A stretch of 64,000 nucleotides of DNA from positions 40,365,439 through 40,429,438 of the forward strand of contig OX387191.1 of the NCBI GenBank assembly GCA_947561395.2. The letters run 5' to 3'. The stretch comes from Buxus sempervirens (Eukaryota; Streptophyta; Magnoliopsida; Buxales; Buxaceae). The notes under the pieces are model-generated. The model made no database searches and was not told the origin of the DNA. It saw only the letters and a program-made list of their open reading frames with translations. The position numbers and the translations under genes are program-made. This document shows positions 21,543 through 33,515 of this stretch, piece after piece. Position 1 is the stretch's first letter, and each line of letters begins with the position of its first letter.

Positions 21543-23639
21543 TGTGATGCCCCAGACCCGAACATGTTCATTAAAGATATATGCCGGTTCCGTGACATCA
21601 GGTAAGGTCCCAGTAGCACTACTTAAACCTGATGGACCAATTTATATCAAAGTGCGCTAATAATCGAAACAAACTAAAATGAACATAACCATGGTGCAAG
21701 TGGTGACAAAAGCTAAACCTGTATACACATTTCCAAAAAGAAAGATTTACATATACAGTTTCCCTAAGTTTCACACACACTCTCTCTCTCTCTCTCTCTC
21801 TATACAATATACATGATCCAAAAGATATACAACTACCAAAAAGAATTGCTCTCTAGCCCTAGTCGAGATAATAATAATCCTCCAGCCTATATTCTAGATA
21901 ACCCTGAAACTCTTCCCCGCTATGCTGCTCACCGGTAGACTCTGAAAACAAAACCGATAAAATAAAATAAAAACCACATGAGACTAATGTCCCAGTAAGT
22001 AGCGCAATGCATGATAAGAAAACAGTTTATAACAGTTCTAAATTATGCCACGAATAATACCGATCACGAGTAAACAGTAGAAATATCATGTGAATCTGAA
22101 ATCAACATAAACTTGGTAATAAAGTGAATCACGTGTCCAATCAGCCATATGCAACGATAATATCATGGTCAATGTTTTGTATTTTGCTTAGATTGGTTAA
22201 TCAGCATGCCAAGGCAACATCCACACCTTCGGGTTTCGGCATTGACAACCCAGCCTACACACACTGGTCGTGGCAACACTCAAGGCCATGCCGTTACACC
22301 AATGAAGCAAAAACATTACATTACTGAGCTTAGAAATAGATCCTGGACAAGCTAAACCAGCAATTTAAACTCAAATCCATCACTTTTAAAGTAACTGTAA
22401 TTTAGCATGTAAATCTCATATATAGTGCAACCAAACACTAGATGTGTCTGGCCATTACGTATCATGGGTCACTCAAGACCAGACTACTCCTTCATGGAGT
22501 TCTCAAATATAATTCCCAATCAACATCAATCTACGTAACCGCAAATCCAAGTATATCAAATGCTGAGGTAAACCAAGTAGAGAAGTTTCTAAATACCTAA
22601 AATTGTTCATACATGGTTTAAAAGCAATAAAAACACATTCCACAGTGGAAAACTGCTCAAAATAGTCAAAACAGCATTTTTCTGGGCTGGATGCCTAGCA
22701 CCGGGTGCCTAGGCGCTCGGCCAAAATTTTCTCTGCAATGAGCACCTACCGGATGCCTAGGCGCTTCCTGGGCGCCCATTATAAAACCTGCATGAATTTA
22801 AACGTTGTTTGTTCCAATTTTTCGATTTTAAAAAATCCAACCATCAAAGTTGTTTCATTTCATATCAAACACATAAATAAACATACTAAAACACTCTAGG
22901 ATCAAAATCAAACAAGTATTAAACCCTATAACTTCCGCAATCCAAATCAAACGACAGAAACGCCAAAATCTCGCACGAAACCAAATAAACATGGAATTTT
23001 GTTTTAAACTAGGATTTATTTGCATAGAAATAGTTGGGAAGGTGCTACTTACTTGTAAACGTCTGAACCGGAGCTAAAATCCTCCTTTCCTCTTCTCCTT
23101 CTTCCTTTCCTTCTTCTCTGCGCTCCTCTCTTTTTCTCTAACCCTTATGAACGAATGAAAGAACCTTTGGTTCTTTAATCATATTTATAAATCCCTTAAA
23201 CCAATAAACCAGTTCGATGAATTGAACAAAACATACCAACCAAACCTAAATAAATTAATCAATTAACCCATTAATCCACTAAACCGAACCCAACTAAGCC
23301 ACTAAACCACTAACCCACTAAATCAATTAATCAATTAAACCATCCAACCCCTAAATCAATTTAATAAGCTGAACCCAAATGAATTAATTCTTTCCTCAAG
23401 TAAAATAACCCAACTAAGCCGAACTCACTCACTTAAATCGGTTCACTTGAAATGAACCGATCCAAACTCAAATCAACTAACCCATTCACTTAAAGTAAAC
23501 CAACCTGAACCAAACCAAACCATTTATTTCCTTTAAAATTTTGATTTAATTAATCTAATTAAATCCTTTAATCCTCTATTTACCCTTAATTAAAATATTC
23601 ACTCTTAATTACAATTTCTAAAAAATCCAGGGTCTTACA
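21543..23639 (-). mobile_element. Long LTR-type insertion C (probable solo LTR) in the hAT left arm
   Basis: 2097 bp starting TGTGATGCCCCAG and ending GGGTCTTACA, with perfect target duplication CAGAA (21538-21542, 23640-23644). The block GTCCCAGTAAGTAGCGCAAT (from 21989) matches insertions B and D and, reversed, A. The 23190-23540 part is a degenerate AACC/TTAA-rich stretch. I see no clear minisatellite at the place where A, B and D have one. No ORF of note; a (CT)n run lies at 21779-21801. Confidence 0.88.
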
Positions 23640-24135
23640 CAGAAAACCCAGGCATAGCCCAGCCCATGGCACAGCTAGGGTTGGGCGGTGCCGTGCCAGG
23701 CCCGATGGGCCACTTGCGGGTTTGGGTCCTTTTTTCGAAAAAAATTGAAGAAAATGGGAAAAATAGTAAAAAACCCATAAAAAATTCTGAAAAATATGTT
23801 TATTATTCACAAAAATTTCTTACACATACTGGGATAGAATTTGCTCAAAAAATTTAAATAAATTAATTATTACAAGTACAACATTGCAAATACAACAATA
23901 CATAATACACTTGCACAAATAATACTGCATAACTATAGTATGAGCACATCTCAATTAAGTAGGCACCCACTCATCTATCTTTCACTTGCAGTTTCAAAAA
24001 AAAAAAAAAAAGAGAAAGTGAAGTTTCTAAACTTTGATTACAAAAAATATAATAAGACTTAGACTAATCTGGTAGATTAAATTCATCAAGATTCAAATCA
24101 TCAAAGTCTCCAGCAAGTTGATCATCTGCATATTC

Positions 24136-24375
24136 CTAATCTCTCAGTTCCGCCCTTAGCCAATCTGTCAAACAGACACATACTTGCACCATCTCCGATG
24201 TTAATCTGCTCCTATAATCATCCACCATTCGTCCAGCTGCACTAAAAGCTGATTCTGATGCAACTATAGACACCGAAACCATTAGTAGATCACATGCCAT
24301 GGTGGAAAGCACATGATAACTAACCTGATTTTGCTTCCACCATGCCAAAATATTAAAAGAACTATGCTCACCCAT
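24136..24375 (-). pseudogene. hAT transposase C-terminal dimerisation domain
   Basis: 79 open codons on the minus strand: FNILAWWKQNQVSYHVLSTMACDLL, then IVASESAFSAAGRMVDDYRSRL. This is the very conserved hAT C-terminal dimerisation domain. The frame stops after WLRAELRD, where an acidic tail follows in frame (EYADDQLAGDF...), so the stop is premature. The upstream part of the same gene continues at 28889 and 32040 after two LTR insertions. Confidence 0.92.
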
Positions 24376-25568
24376 AGTATGAAAAAGTAGTGGGGGCTTT
24401 CTAAATAAATCCTTAACTCAGATGATCCCCCACTACCAAATACTGGTTATTTCCCCCTTCTTCTACCACTTAAAAAGTTCTAGGGGAATTATCTGGTAGT
24501 GTTTCTTAGGTCTAAGTTTGGCCATGTTGTGTGCGCGTCGGAAACGCGGTACGAGAAAATTCGGAGTCGCCACCGCCTGATGGGGTGCAGGCGGACACCT
24601 GGGTGCCTAAGTTAGTCTATTAGGCTGGTCTGCGGCTTGAAATTCTAAGTAGGGTCTCGATTGTGGTTTGGGGAAGTCCGAAGACACCCCAGTCCACCCC
24701 GTCGGATGGCGGGTCCCTGTGGGTTCCCTGGTTTGAGTCAGCTTACTTTGGTTTCACCCGATTCCTAATCTGGCATGCCATTTGGTTAAGTCTGGCGGGA
24801 CCACCTAAGTGGTGTGGGTCCCTTTAATTGATTTTATCTTGCTTAATTTAGGTGATCTGAGTCTGACTGGGTGGGCCCTATTGGAAAGCCCACGGTGTCC
24901 TTGGTGGGCTTGGTTAAACCCATTTGTCCCTTGGTGGGCCTCGGTCTAGCCTGAAAGGCCCTTTGAGTTTATGTTTAGTGAATTACTTTTATTTTGAGGT
25001 TTAATTCAAGAATTTAAGTGGCTTTCATGCAAAAGTGGGTCGGCCTCGGTTTGCGAGCCCTTAGGTGGGCCCCCATGATAGTGGCCGAAATGTTTTTGAA
25101 TTATCTTATTTAAATTTGCCAAGGTGGGTTGGACAATTGGGCTTGGGGCCCATAGTCCAGTTTTGGGCTTGAAAGCCCAGATTCCTTGAAGCCTTGGGTT
25201 TGCACCCTTACTCAGTTCGGTTAATGGGCTTGGCGGTCCCCGATAGGCCCTAGCGCCTAGGTCTCGGCCAAACCACACAATTCAAACATTATTTCACAAA
25301 TCAAGTTCGGGTGGGCTACATTGGGTTTGGCCCACCCGGTTTGATTGGTTACTTTTGCTTTATCTTGCTTATTTGCATACAAAGAAGTTTATTGGGTTTG
25401 GTGGGCCCCGTTGGAAGACCCACTACTGTACCGAATTGGACCGGCGGTCCAGGTCCCATGTTGGGTTTCCGGGTCACCCAGAAACCCTGTTGATTCACTT
25501 GGTTTTGTTGAAAATATCATGAAAATTCGACAAGGAAAAAAGAACACAAAAATGACATTTTTGTCGTG

Positions 25569-25633
25569 TATCCGGCCTTAGTTGCCGGATATGCACAAGC
25601 TGTAGGTGATCCGGCTTGAGTTGCCGAATCACC
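25569..25633. repeat. Pair of inverted repeats in the 4.36-kb LTR
   Basis: TATCCGGC-7 nt-GCCGGATA at 25569-25591, then GGTGATCCGGC-TTGAGTT-GCCGAATCACC (one mismatch) at 25606-25633. Both have the same loop type (TTAGTT / GAGTT) and resemble the TATCCGA palindromes at 28.1-28.3 kb. Confidence 0.7.
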
Positions 25634-28077
25634 TCAAAACTGCTTTTTTCGGGGTTTAGGCAATTGGGGTGATTTCATGGGCTTCCTAGAGGTTTATGCA
25701 AGCTATGTGGGCCCCTGAGAGGGCCCACATTAGTTCAGGTCTGGGGTGGCATCCCATTTTGGCTTCTCTTTCGGGTTTCCCAACAAAGCAAGAAGGCATT
25801 GCAGTGGTACATGGGTGGAGGGAGCATGCTTGGATGTGCAAAAGAAGACGATAACTTGAAGGGAAAAAGGGAGCATGCATTAACCATGGTGAGCACAAGA
25901 GCCATCAAAACAGAAGCATACCGGGGGAGGTCGGAGGGCATGCTGCCATTAAAACCACAAAAAAATAGCAAGCCACAAGGGGGGTTACAGCTAGCAAAAC
26001 ATGGAACAATAGGGGCTGCAACTGCTGCCAGCAGCAGCCCCAAAAAGGTCTCACATACGTACCAATTTGTTATAAAGAAACGGTTAAAAAAAAGATATGT
26101 TCCATGCTCATGGGAAGTAAACAAAAGCTCATTATAAACAAGTGGACAGCAACCATTGAGTTAAGTTTTGTTTGGGCTAAACATGCTACTAAAAAGGGGG
26201 GTGCTGCTGCTGTCTCCAGCAGCAACTCAGGTGGGCCATCACAGTGGGCTAAGGGATGATGGGGGCATGCATGCCAGCTAATACAGAAATACATAAGAAT
26301 AAGGATGCCAAAACAAAGGTTACACGCATAACAGAAAATCAAATCTGAACCTAAGCATGCATTCAACCCACAACAGCAAGTAAAACACAGGTAACCGGCG
26401 GCATTTCAAGGCTCAAAACAGTAGGTGGTGGAGGGGCTGGGGGGAGCATGCACGCTAGCACAAAACGGCAAGCAAAACATGAGGGGAGATCATGCATCCA
26501 TGGAGATAATGGCCTGCTGGAGACTCAGGGACAGCAACAAGCAACAAGGATTTGTTGCTGCCCCTGGCAGCAGTTTGCATGGGTCTTGGGAGGGCTCAAG
26601 CAGCAAAATTTAAAGGGGAAAGGGGGGTTATGCATGCAATGGGTGGCTCATAACAGTGGTGGGGCAGGGACTAAAAGGAATCCTTGCTCGGGTTCCCTCC
26701 TCATTACAAAAATCAGTAACCCAAACTCACATGACGATCATCAAAAGCTCAAAGAATAAATCTCACATTTGAAGTGCGTGTGTGAACACTTGCCATGCAT
26801 TAACTAAAATGAAATGAAGCTCATGGTGAACACACGAAAACAGCAAACAAGAAGGGGCTCGCCTGGTTGTACCGAGCATCTTGGCATGCCTCTCATAGAT
26901 AAAGGTATGTACATGCATGGAGAGCACATTCAAGACCAAGTGGGCTGGTTTCCCATGGTCAAAACAATGACTGGCATGGGACGAAAGCCATGTTAAAAAA
27001 CATACCAGAAAATGATAAGATTAAGGAACCTACATGATCCCAAAATGATAGCATGCTCCACCAACCAATAGCAAAGCCTATACACAACCCGAAAAGGAAG
27101 TTGCCTAGCATGTGTTGAAAGTACGAGAGTAAAACAAAAATCAGCATGCACCATCTAAGATCCTTTAACTGTTAGCATCCGAACTACCTATCTTCGTAAC
27201 CTTAGAAATACCTACAGAAAGGTGAAGAATGGGAATTACATGGGGGATACATGAGATTAGAGAGGAAACAGGCTTCCTTTTAATGGACGAATAGACTGCT
27301 GGAAACCAGAAAAAAAAAGACACAACAAAAAAAAGACAGCAGCTCCTAGGTGATTTCTACACCTTCCTAGGCCTAGCCCATGCTCTCCTCTCCCTCACGT
27401 GAAGCCTCCGAGGCTTACCTCTCTTACCGTGGAAGGAGCATGACCCCATAGAGGACACAAATAAGCAATAGAATGAAGAGAAGACCATTCCTTATGCCGA
27501 ACACAACAAGACAACAGTATGGAGAGTTTGCATGCTTCAAACGAACCCACACTTATATATGTTAAATAAAACCTTATGAGGAAGCTTACCTTGCTTCTAC
27601 AAGTTGCTTTTGGAGGTGTGTGGCAACTTCTCTTGGACGTGGATGGAGCTGGAGCTTGCTTCTTCCTTCACCAACAGCAGCAAAGCTCTCCTTGGTTTGG
27701 TATGAAGATGGAGAAGAAGGAGAATGCAAGAGGTGTTGGGGTCTTGAGTTAGGGTGGGGGTTGAGAAGCTTACTTGGGGGTTGTGGACATCTCTTTGGAG
27801 CTTGGACAAGAGCTGGAGGCTTCTTCTCCAGCAACTACAGCAGCCAACTCCTTGAGTTAGGATAGATAAGTGAAGAAGAAGAAGAGAAGAGAGAGTGAGG
27901 ATGCAAGGTAGGGTGTTTTTGGGAGCTATGGGAGCTGGGGAGAAGGGGGTTCAGGTGGAAAGAGAGTGGAAGTGGAGCCAATGGGAGCAAGGGGGAGAGA
28001 TTTCGTGCCAAGTGGATGGGGAGGAAGAAGTGGGAAAAAGGACAAATGAAGCCAACCAAAGAAAAGAACTTGTTGTT

Positions 28078-28091
28078 GGCTTTTATAAGCC
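28078..28091 (-). promoter_or_regulatory. Candidate LTR TATA box
   Basis: The minus strand reads GGCTTATAAAAGCC, a good plant TATA box inside a short palindrome. It lies about 800 bp inside the minus-strand 5' end of the 4.36-kb LTR, immediately downstream of the TATCCGA palindrome cluster. Confidence 0.5.
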
Positions 28092-28098
28092 AACTGAA

Positions 28099-28307
28099 TG
28101 TATCCGACCATATTGGTTGGATACACTAAGGGTTACATGTATCCGATATTAAATATCGGATACATAACATAATGATTTCAAATTTTAATGCCGCCACGAT
28201 TTTGTCGGGCAACCGGCGCGAATCTCGCTATCGTATCGCTTTGTATCCGATGAATAGTGTAGGATACACACAAAAGTATGTGCATCCGACATATTTGGTC
28301 GGATACA
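28099..28307. promoter_or_regulatory. Cluster of TATCCGA/TCGGATA palindromes upstream of the LTR TATA box
   Basis: Three inverted repeats: 28099-28125 (TGTATCCGACCA...TGGTTGGATACA), 28140-28162 (perfect 11-bp arms TATCCGATATT / AATATCGGATA around one base) and 28281-28307 (TGCATCCGAC...GGTCGGATACA). Further half-sites lie between them (about 28243-28270). The arrangement next to a TATA box suggests dimeric transcription-factor sites in U3 (inference). Confidence 0.5.
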
Positions 28308-28941
28308 AATCGAGAAAATTACGGATTTGCCCCTCGACTTGACCGATTCGACCGATTTGACACTTTTGGATATCTATGGATTGCCCCCTGCGAATTTTGG
28401 TTTAGTCCCTGAGATATTTGGCCATTTTTGGATATTTAAGGATTGCCCCCTGGGATATTTTGCTGCGTTTGCTGCCACGTGTGCAGTTTCTGCGCCACGT
28501 GTGCAGTTGCTGGTTTTCTGCTCGGAAACTTTGACAGCTCATATTTCCTTCATCCGGACTCCGATTTGGGCAAACTTAGTTGCGTTGGACTCGTATCAGA
28601 GCCCTCTATCCAATGACATAGGGCTAAGCACCTGGCACGGGGTTCGGCAAAAAGTCAACTTTCGGCTCCCCTTTACGTTTGACCGGCCTGTAGAACTTTT
28701 ATCCGGACTCCGATTCCAGCAAACTCAGTTGCGTTGGACTCGTGTCAGGATTCTTTATCTATTGAGATAAATCAAGGTAGCCAATTTTCACTTGATCAAA
28801 AAGTCAATTTTCTACCCCTCAGGGTTTGACTTTTTAGCCGGTTTTGCAGTTCCGGCTCTTCCGGGAGCGCAAAAATGAGGTGCTTACACATGTCTGCTAC
28901 TGCTAGTATCATATTCAGAAAAAAGTCTTTCTAATAGGTTT

Positions 28942-31900
28942 TGTCACGACTCAGAACCAGGTTTGCCCCTCCAAGGCACAACCCGTCCCAGACCGTGGCA
29001 AGTGGGCCATTTTACTTGATAAAATACGAAGGATTTAAAACTTTTTCCTAACAAGTGCAAGTGTTAAAGCAGTTCATACTTGTGCATATCAAAGTGTGTT
29101 TATAGATATAATTGAAGTGCAATAGGACACGAGAGTTGATTACAAAATGGCGGGTGACTATATCACTCATCTTAAAATACAAGGTGTTCAATCCAAAAGA
29201 AACTATACATACCTAACAGAATAAACTTAAGGCCTATAGAAAATTTCATCTCTATACCCAAAGGCTTTCTCTTTGCCTCTATCCCCAGCTTGGTCCTTCA
29301 CACCAGACATCGATGGATCTGAAAAATAAGATAATAAACAACTGTGAGACGGATGTCTCAGTAAGTAACACGTGCATGCGCGAGAAAACACAATTTAGGC
29401 ATATATCAATCGGTTAAATCATGACATGCAGTTATTTGAAATCATAAATCAAATATCACAATTCAGTGCCATACAAGTTGGTGCATGCTTGTGCATCAGT
29501 GTACAGTTAATCCATTTAGTACAATCCTTCATTCACTCTCATCAATTGATATTTAGGAGGTTTAGTATTATACCACGCATAAGCCCATCTAGCTTCATCG
29601 ATTACATGCGGTGGCTAGGCATCTACGCCGATTACACATGTCGTATAAGTATATGAATCGATATCAACAATATAAATTCAGAGGAACAACCACAACCACA
29701 CTTGGCCATCTAGCTTCATCGATTACACATGGTGGCTAGGCATCTACGCTGATTACCCATGATGTAGGCATCTAATACGCTAATTACACATGACGTTTAG
29801 GCATCCATTGCTGATTACCCATAGCAAATGGGCATCTAGCTTTACCGATTACACATGGTAGCTAGGCATCTACACCGATTACCCTTGACGTAGGCATCCG
29901 TACCCGATTACCCATGGCGTACAGGCATCCATTCCCGATTACCCGTGGCGAATGGGCATCGGCCATTGATGTTGCTGGTGCCGGGATGATACAACAATGT
30001 AGAACCAACCAATAGCAAAGTCACTTGCCATGGAATATATGTATAAACAATCCTATTTACATAGCATAACAATAGTAATGATATTTCAATTATATCATGC
30101 GGATCATGCACTTAGGCATGTCAGATCCCAAGGGTAGCCTATGGCCTTACCCAAGTCATTATTGGGCCACGCCATCTTTTCAATATATATATATATATAT
30201 ATATACTAATGTCATGGGGCCACTACCCTTTCATTCATTGATTCATTATCCATGGGCCACCGCCCTTCCATCTCCCATTACAAATAGTGGGCCAATGCCC
30301 TTCATATCTTACCATTTAATACGGGCTAATGCCCCTCATATCTGGTGTGAGGTACTCACAATGGAGCTCACTAGAAAAGGTTAGCTTTCCAAGAATTTCC
30401 ACTCTTCAGGACTCATTTGGGCAACCCATGCCTTAATTATTTAGTATTTATACAACTTGCTCTTGGTTCTTGATTTCTACTTCTAAGGATTATTTGGAAG
30501 GTGCTCGAAGTGATGGAATCAAATTATCCTACTTCTATAGAAACCTGGGACAGAAACTCTCTACAAGGTCTTCCTTGGTACACGTACCCAAAAATCCTTG
30601 TTATTTGGAATTTTGAGGTACTTCCAGTTGGAATACTTCCTAAGCACGTAATTCTTGCTTATACATAGGTTGGATTTGAATAAAAACACTTGATGGTTCG
30701 ATCTGGGCTAAAATCACATTTTTGGAAATTTTCTACATTTCATGACTCATCTTGGCAATCTATGCCTCTATCCTTTTGAAACTTATGCAACTTGGGTTTG
30801 GTCCTTGTATTCAACTTCCATAGGTTATTTGGAGGGTATTTAAAGTGGTGGAATCAACTTATCCCACTTCTATAGAAATCTGGAACATAAACTCTCTATG
30901 AGACTTATTCTAACAAAACGTACCCAAAATCTTTACTATTTGGAATTTGGTGATAACTCAAGTTGGAACACTCCCTAGACTCCTAAATCTCACTTATACG
31001 TAGGTTGAATTTGAATGAAAACAATTGATAGTTCAATCTGGGCTAAAAACTCAAAGTTTGGAAAATCTGGTAAGGGCGCTCGATAGGTCACTCGAGCTTG
31101 CTTCGAGTGGCCAAAAATTGCTCTCGAGTTTTCTCTGTTCAGGTAGGTCGCTAGAGCAGTCGTAGGTCGCTAGAGCAATTGCTCGAACAGCCATGCCTCA
31201 GGTCTCTACTTAAAATGATCTCCCGATACCGCGCTCGAGCAGCTGTTTAGGCGACTAGGCTTCTCGACAGTTCGCGAAATCCAAACTTTTGGGATTTTCT
31301 CAAATCTCTCGTTTTTGGTGTTTTGGGCTCTAAATTCCTCCTAACATGTGGGGAAACCTATTTCCTACAAAACCCCCAAGAAAAATCCCTCCTATTTGTA
31401 CAAATACACCATTTTACATCTCAACCCTAACTCATACATGAAGCATACGAATTTGGCCGAAATTTGAACAAGGGTTTGGGTGGTGTTGCTTACCTCTTAC
31501 AAACACTTGATCAAGTCTTCTTGCTTCCAAATCAACCCACGAACAACACTTTGTAGGCTTCTTAGTTGGTTTCACCACAATCTCCAAGTAAATGCTCACA
31601 TACGAAAATGTCCTTATTTGGTGTTCTTCTTCTTTTTCTTGCAAGGGAACTCTTCCAATGGGTTTAGAAATGGACGGAAGTGATGAGGGATGAAAATCAA
31701 GGAGAAGATGAAGAAGAAATGAAGGTGGGAAGGGAAGGAGGAAGATGGAGAAGGGAAGAGGAGAGGGGTCGGGGTGTGGGGTTTGGTCGAATGGGGTTTT
31801 GTTTTGTTTTTTTGTTTTTTTTACTTAAGCAACTCCCCCACCAGGCACAAGTATTACAAGTTTGCCACTCCCTTCAGACACCAAGGTTATTTCACCTTTG

Positions 31901-32039
31901 CCACTCCACCTTCATGGGCTACTAACAGCCTTGGGCTTAGCCACTTTAACTGGCTTCAAGCTTGAGCTTCTCCAACTTCACCTACATAACAAGCTTACTG
32001 ATTAGGGTTTGCTAAGGGTATTGGGACTAGGGTTTCACA
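28942..32039 (-). mobile_element. Long LTR-type insertion D (probable solo LTR)
   Basis: 3098 bp starting TGTCACGACTCAG and ending GGGTTTCACA. The 5-bp flanks GGTTT (28937-28941) and GGTTC (32040-32044) differ at one base. The block CTCAGTAAGTA (29357-29367) lies 415 bp from the end, as in the related insertions. The region around 30400-31050 contains two diverged copies of a ~460-bp block (starting near 30380 and 30715). No coding, primer site or second LTR. It interrupts the hAT transposase between the catalytic core and the middle piece. Confidence 0.78.
29583..29960 (-). repeat. Minisatellite in LTR insertion D
   Basis: About ten degenerate copies of a ~30-bp unit of the form GGCATCTACGCCGATTACCC-ATGGCGTA, in alternating sub-types, interrupted at 29641-29700. 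It sits at the same relative place as the unrelated repeats in insertions A and B. Confidence 0.85.
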
Positions 32040-33319
32040 GGTTCCTTATTTGATGTATATCTATTTGAAAAGAAGATCTCATATTTTCATTTATTCCTTC
32101 TATTAAATCTTCCACTCCTAATTTAATCCTAGGGTCCATTTTACTAGCTAAACAATATAAAGGGGACATTTCTTGCCAATATTTTAAAATTTTAGATTCC
32201 ATTGCGGGCAAATATCCTTAGCAATGGGTGTGTCTCTATATTGTTTGAAGCAAATACTTATTTGATATGGTATATTTAAAATATTTGGGGATGTTGGGTA
32301 ATAAACCCCTGATAAGAATCTTGTTGCATCAAAAAAAACTTTTGAAAAATCTCTTAAAATTTCTGCTATTTGCCAGTCAAATTCTTGTAGTTCACTTTTA
32401 GGCACTTTTGTTATATAAAATAGTGAAAGTTCTTGTTTTAATTCTAGTGCAGAATCTAGCATTAAATATGTTGAATTCCACCTATGGTCAACAACTAGGG
32501 TAATTTTTTTAGGTTGCTTTTTCCAAACTTACACAATAATTTTTAAATTCTCTAGCAATTGTGCTAGATTGTTTTAAAAATCTTACTGCGTCTCTAATAT
32601 TCGTTAAATGATATTGCACAATTTTTAATCCATCCTGTACAACTAAATTTAAGATGTGACAAGTACATCTAACATGAAATAAACATCCATCTACATTTAA
32701 GTTTAAGTGTTGTCTTATTATGTCTATTGCAACATTATTAGCACTTACATTATCAAGTGCTAGAGCCATTATTTTATTTTGTAATTTATACTTTCTTATA
32801 TTATGCGCTATAGCATTTGCTATAGTTGGTCCAGAATGTCTAGCATCTAGTGACGCAAAAGTTAATATTCTTTTTTCCATACTCCAATTCTCATCTATAT
32901 AATGTGCAGTTATAGCTAAATAACTTATGTTTTGTCTACTTTTCCAGATATCTGAGGTTAAAACTACCTTAAAGCTACTATTTGAAAAAGTTTCTATTAA
33001 TGCTGTTTTCATTTTTTTTTATATAATGTTATAGCATCACTTCTTAAGGTGTGGCGTGAGAAGGGTTTATATCCTGGTGCTAGATATTTGGTTATTAGAA
33101 GGTTAAATCTTTTACTTTCTAGTAGTCTAAAGGGTAATTCTTCTTGTATTACCCACTTTACAATTTCAAGCCTAGTTTCTTCCTGATTAAAAACAAAATT
33201 GCCCAAATTAACACTACTACTGGAAAGTTGGGCTTGCCTAGGGTCTATTTTGCTATGTTTTGGAAGGCATTTCTACAAATGTCTTTGCAAGTGGCATGTA
33301 CCACTTGAACCTTTGCAAC

Positions 33320-33373
<54 letters not shown>

Positions 33374-33515
33374 AATGCTTACAAACTACCCTCTCTTCAG
33401 TCCCCATATTTTCAATTACAAAATTTAGCCAGACACTGGAGGTTCTACTCCTCTTGGTGCTCTTAGTTGATAGGGAAGAGGATCCCATTTCTGTGGGATC
33501 TTGGGGGGAAGGCAA
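32040..33515 (-). pseudogene. hAT transposase N-terminal BED finger and RNase H-like catalytic core
   Basis: Read right to left. The BED zinc finger (SSVWLNFVIENMG, VVCKHC ... GTCHLQRHL) is split by a 50-base homopolymer. Then come EIVKWVIQEELPFRLLES (33206-33009) and the longest open piece, 33012-32509, with VVLTSDIWKSRQNISYLAIT, ALALDNVSANN and FHVRCTCHILNLVVQDGL, all signatures of the hAT RNase H-like fold. Then DHRWNSTYLMLDSALELK and a piece reaching YCLASKMDPR. Frames change at 33009 and near 32500, so no active enzyme is made. It once cut and re-inserted hAT elements. Confidence 0.9.
33322..33371 (+). repeat. 50-base poly-T inside the BED finger
   Basis: Uninterrupted T run, read as poly-Lys on the minus strand, lying between the CxxC and HxxxH halves of the BED zinc finger. 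An A-rich codon run is normal there (KK), so this looks like expansion of a short A run, or a sequencing/assembly artefact. Confidence 0.9.

Larger units (their letters stand above)
24528..28888 (-). mobile_element. 4.36-kb LTR-type element, probable solo LTR (Ogre/Tat-like)
   Basis: Perfect target duplication CATGT (24523-24527, 28889-28893). Minus-strand ends are TGTAAGCACCTCATTTTTGC and ...CGCGTTTCCGACGCGCACACA. The tail also contains GGTGGCGACTCCGAATTTTC. Those end signatures recall the very long LTRs of the Tat/Ogre branch of Gypsy (inference from memory of the family, not a search). No ORF is supported, and there is no internal primer site or second LTR. On the minus strand a TATA box sits near 28085 and a palindrome cluster upstream of it. 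The element interrupts the hAT transposase. Confidence 0.82.

Noticed and set aside
23190..23540. AACC/CTAAACC-rich stretch that looks telomere-like
   Set aside because: Units are irregular (AACC, ACTAAACC, AATTAACC) with no CCCTAAA array; it is the A/C-rich U3 part of insertion C.
25686..27865. Several open frames of 70-130 codons in the 4.36-kb LTR
   Set aside because: No domain, overlapping on both strands, high local GC makes them expected by chance, and the region is bounded as an LTR.
28327..28770. 147-codon open frame with Leu/Pro-rich start
   Set aside because: Lies in the U3 side of the long LTR; resembles no protein I know and is read from repeated GGATTGCCCCCTG/CGGACTCCGATT blocks.
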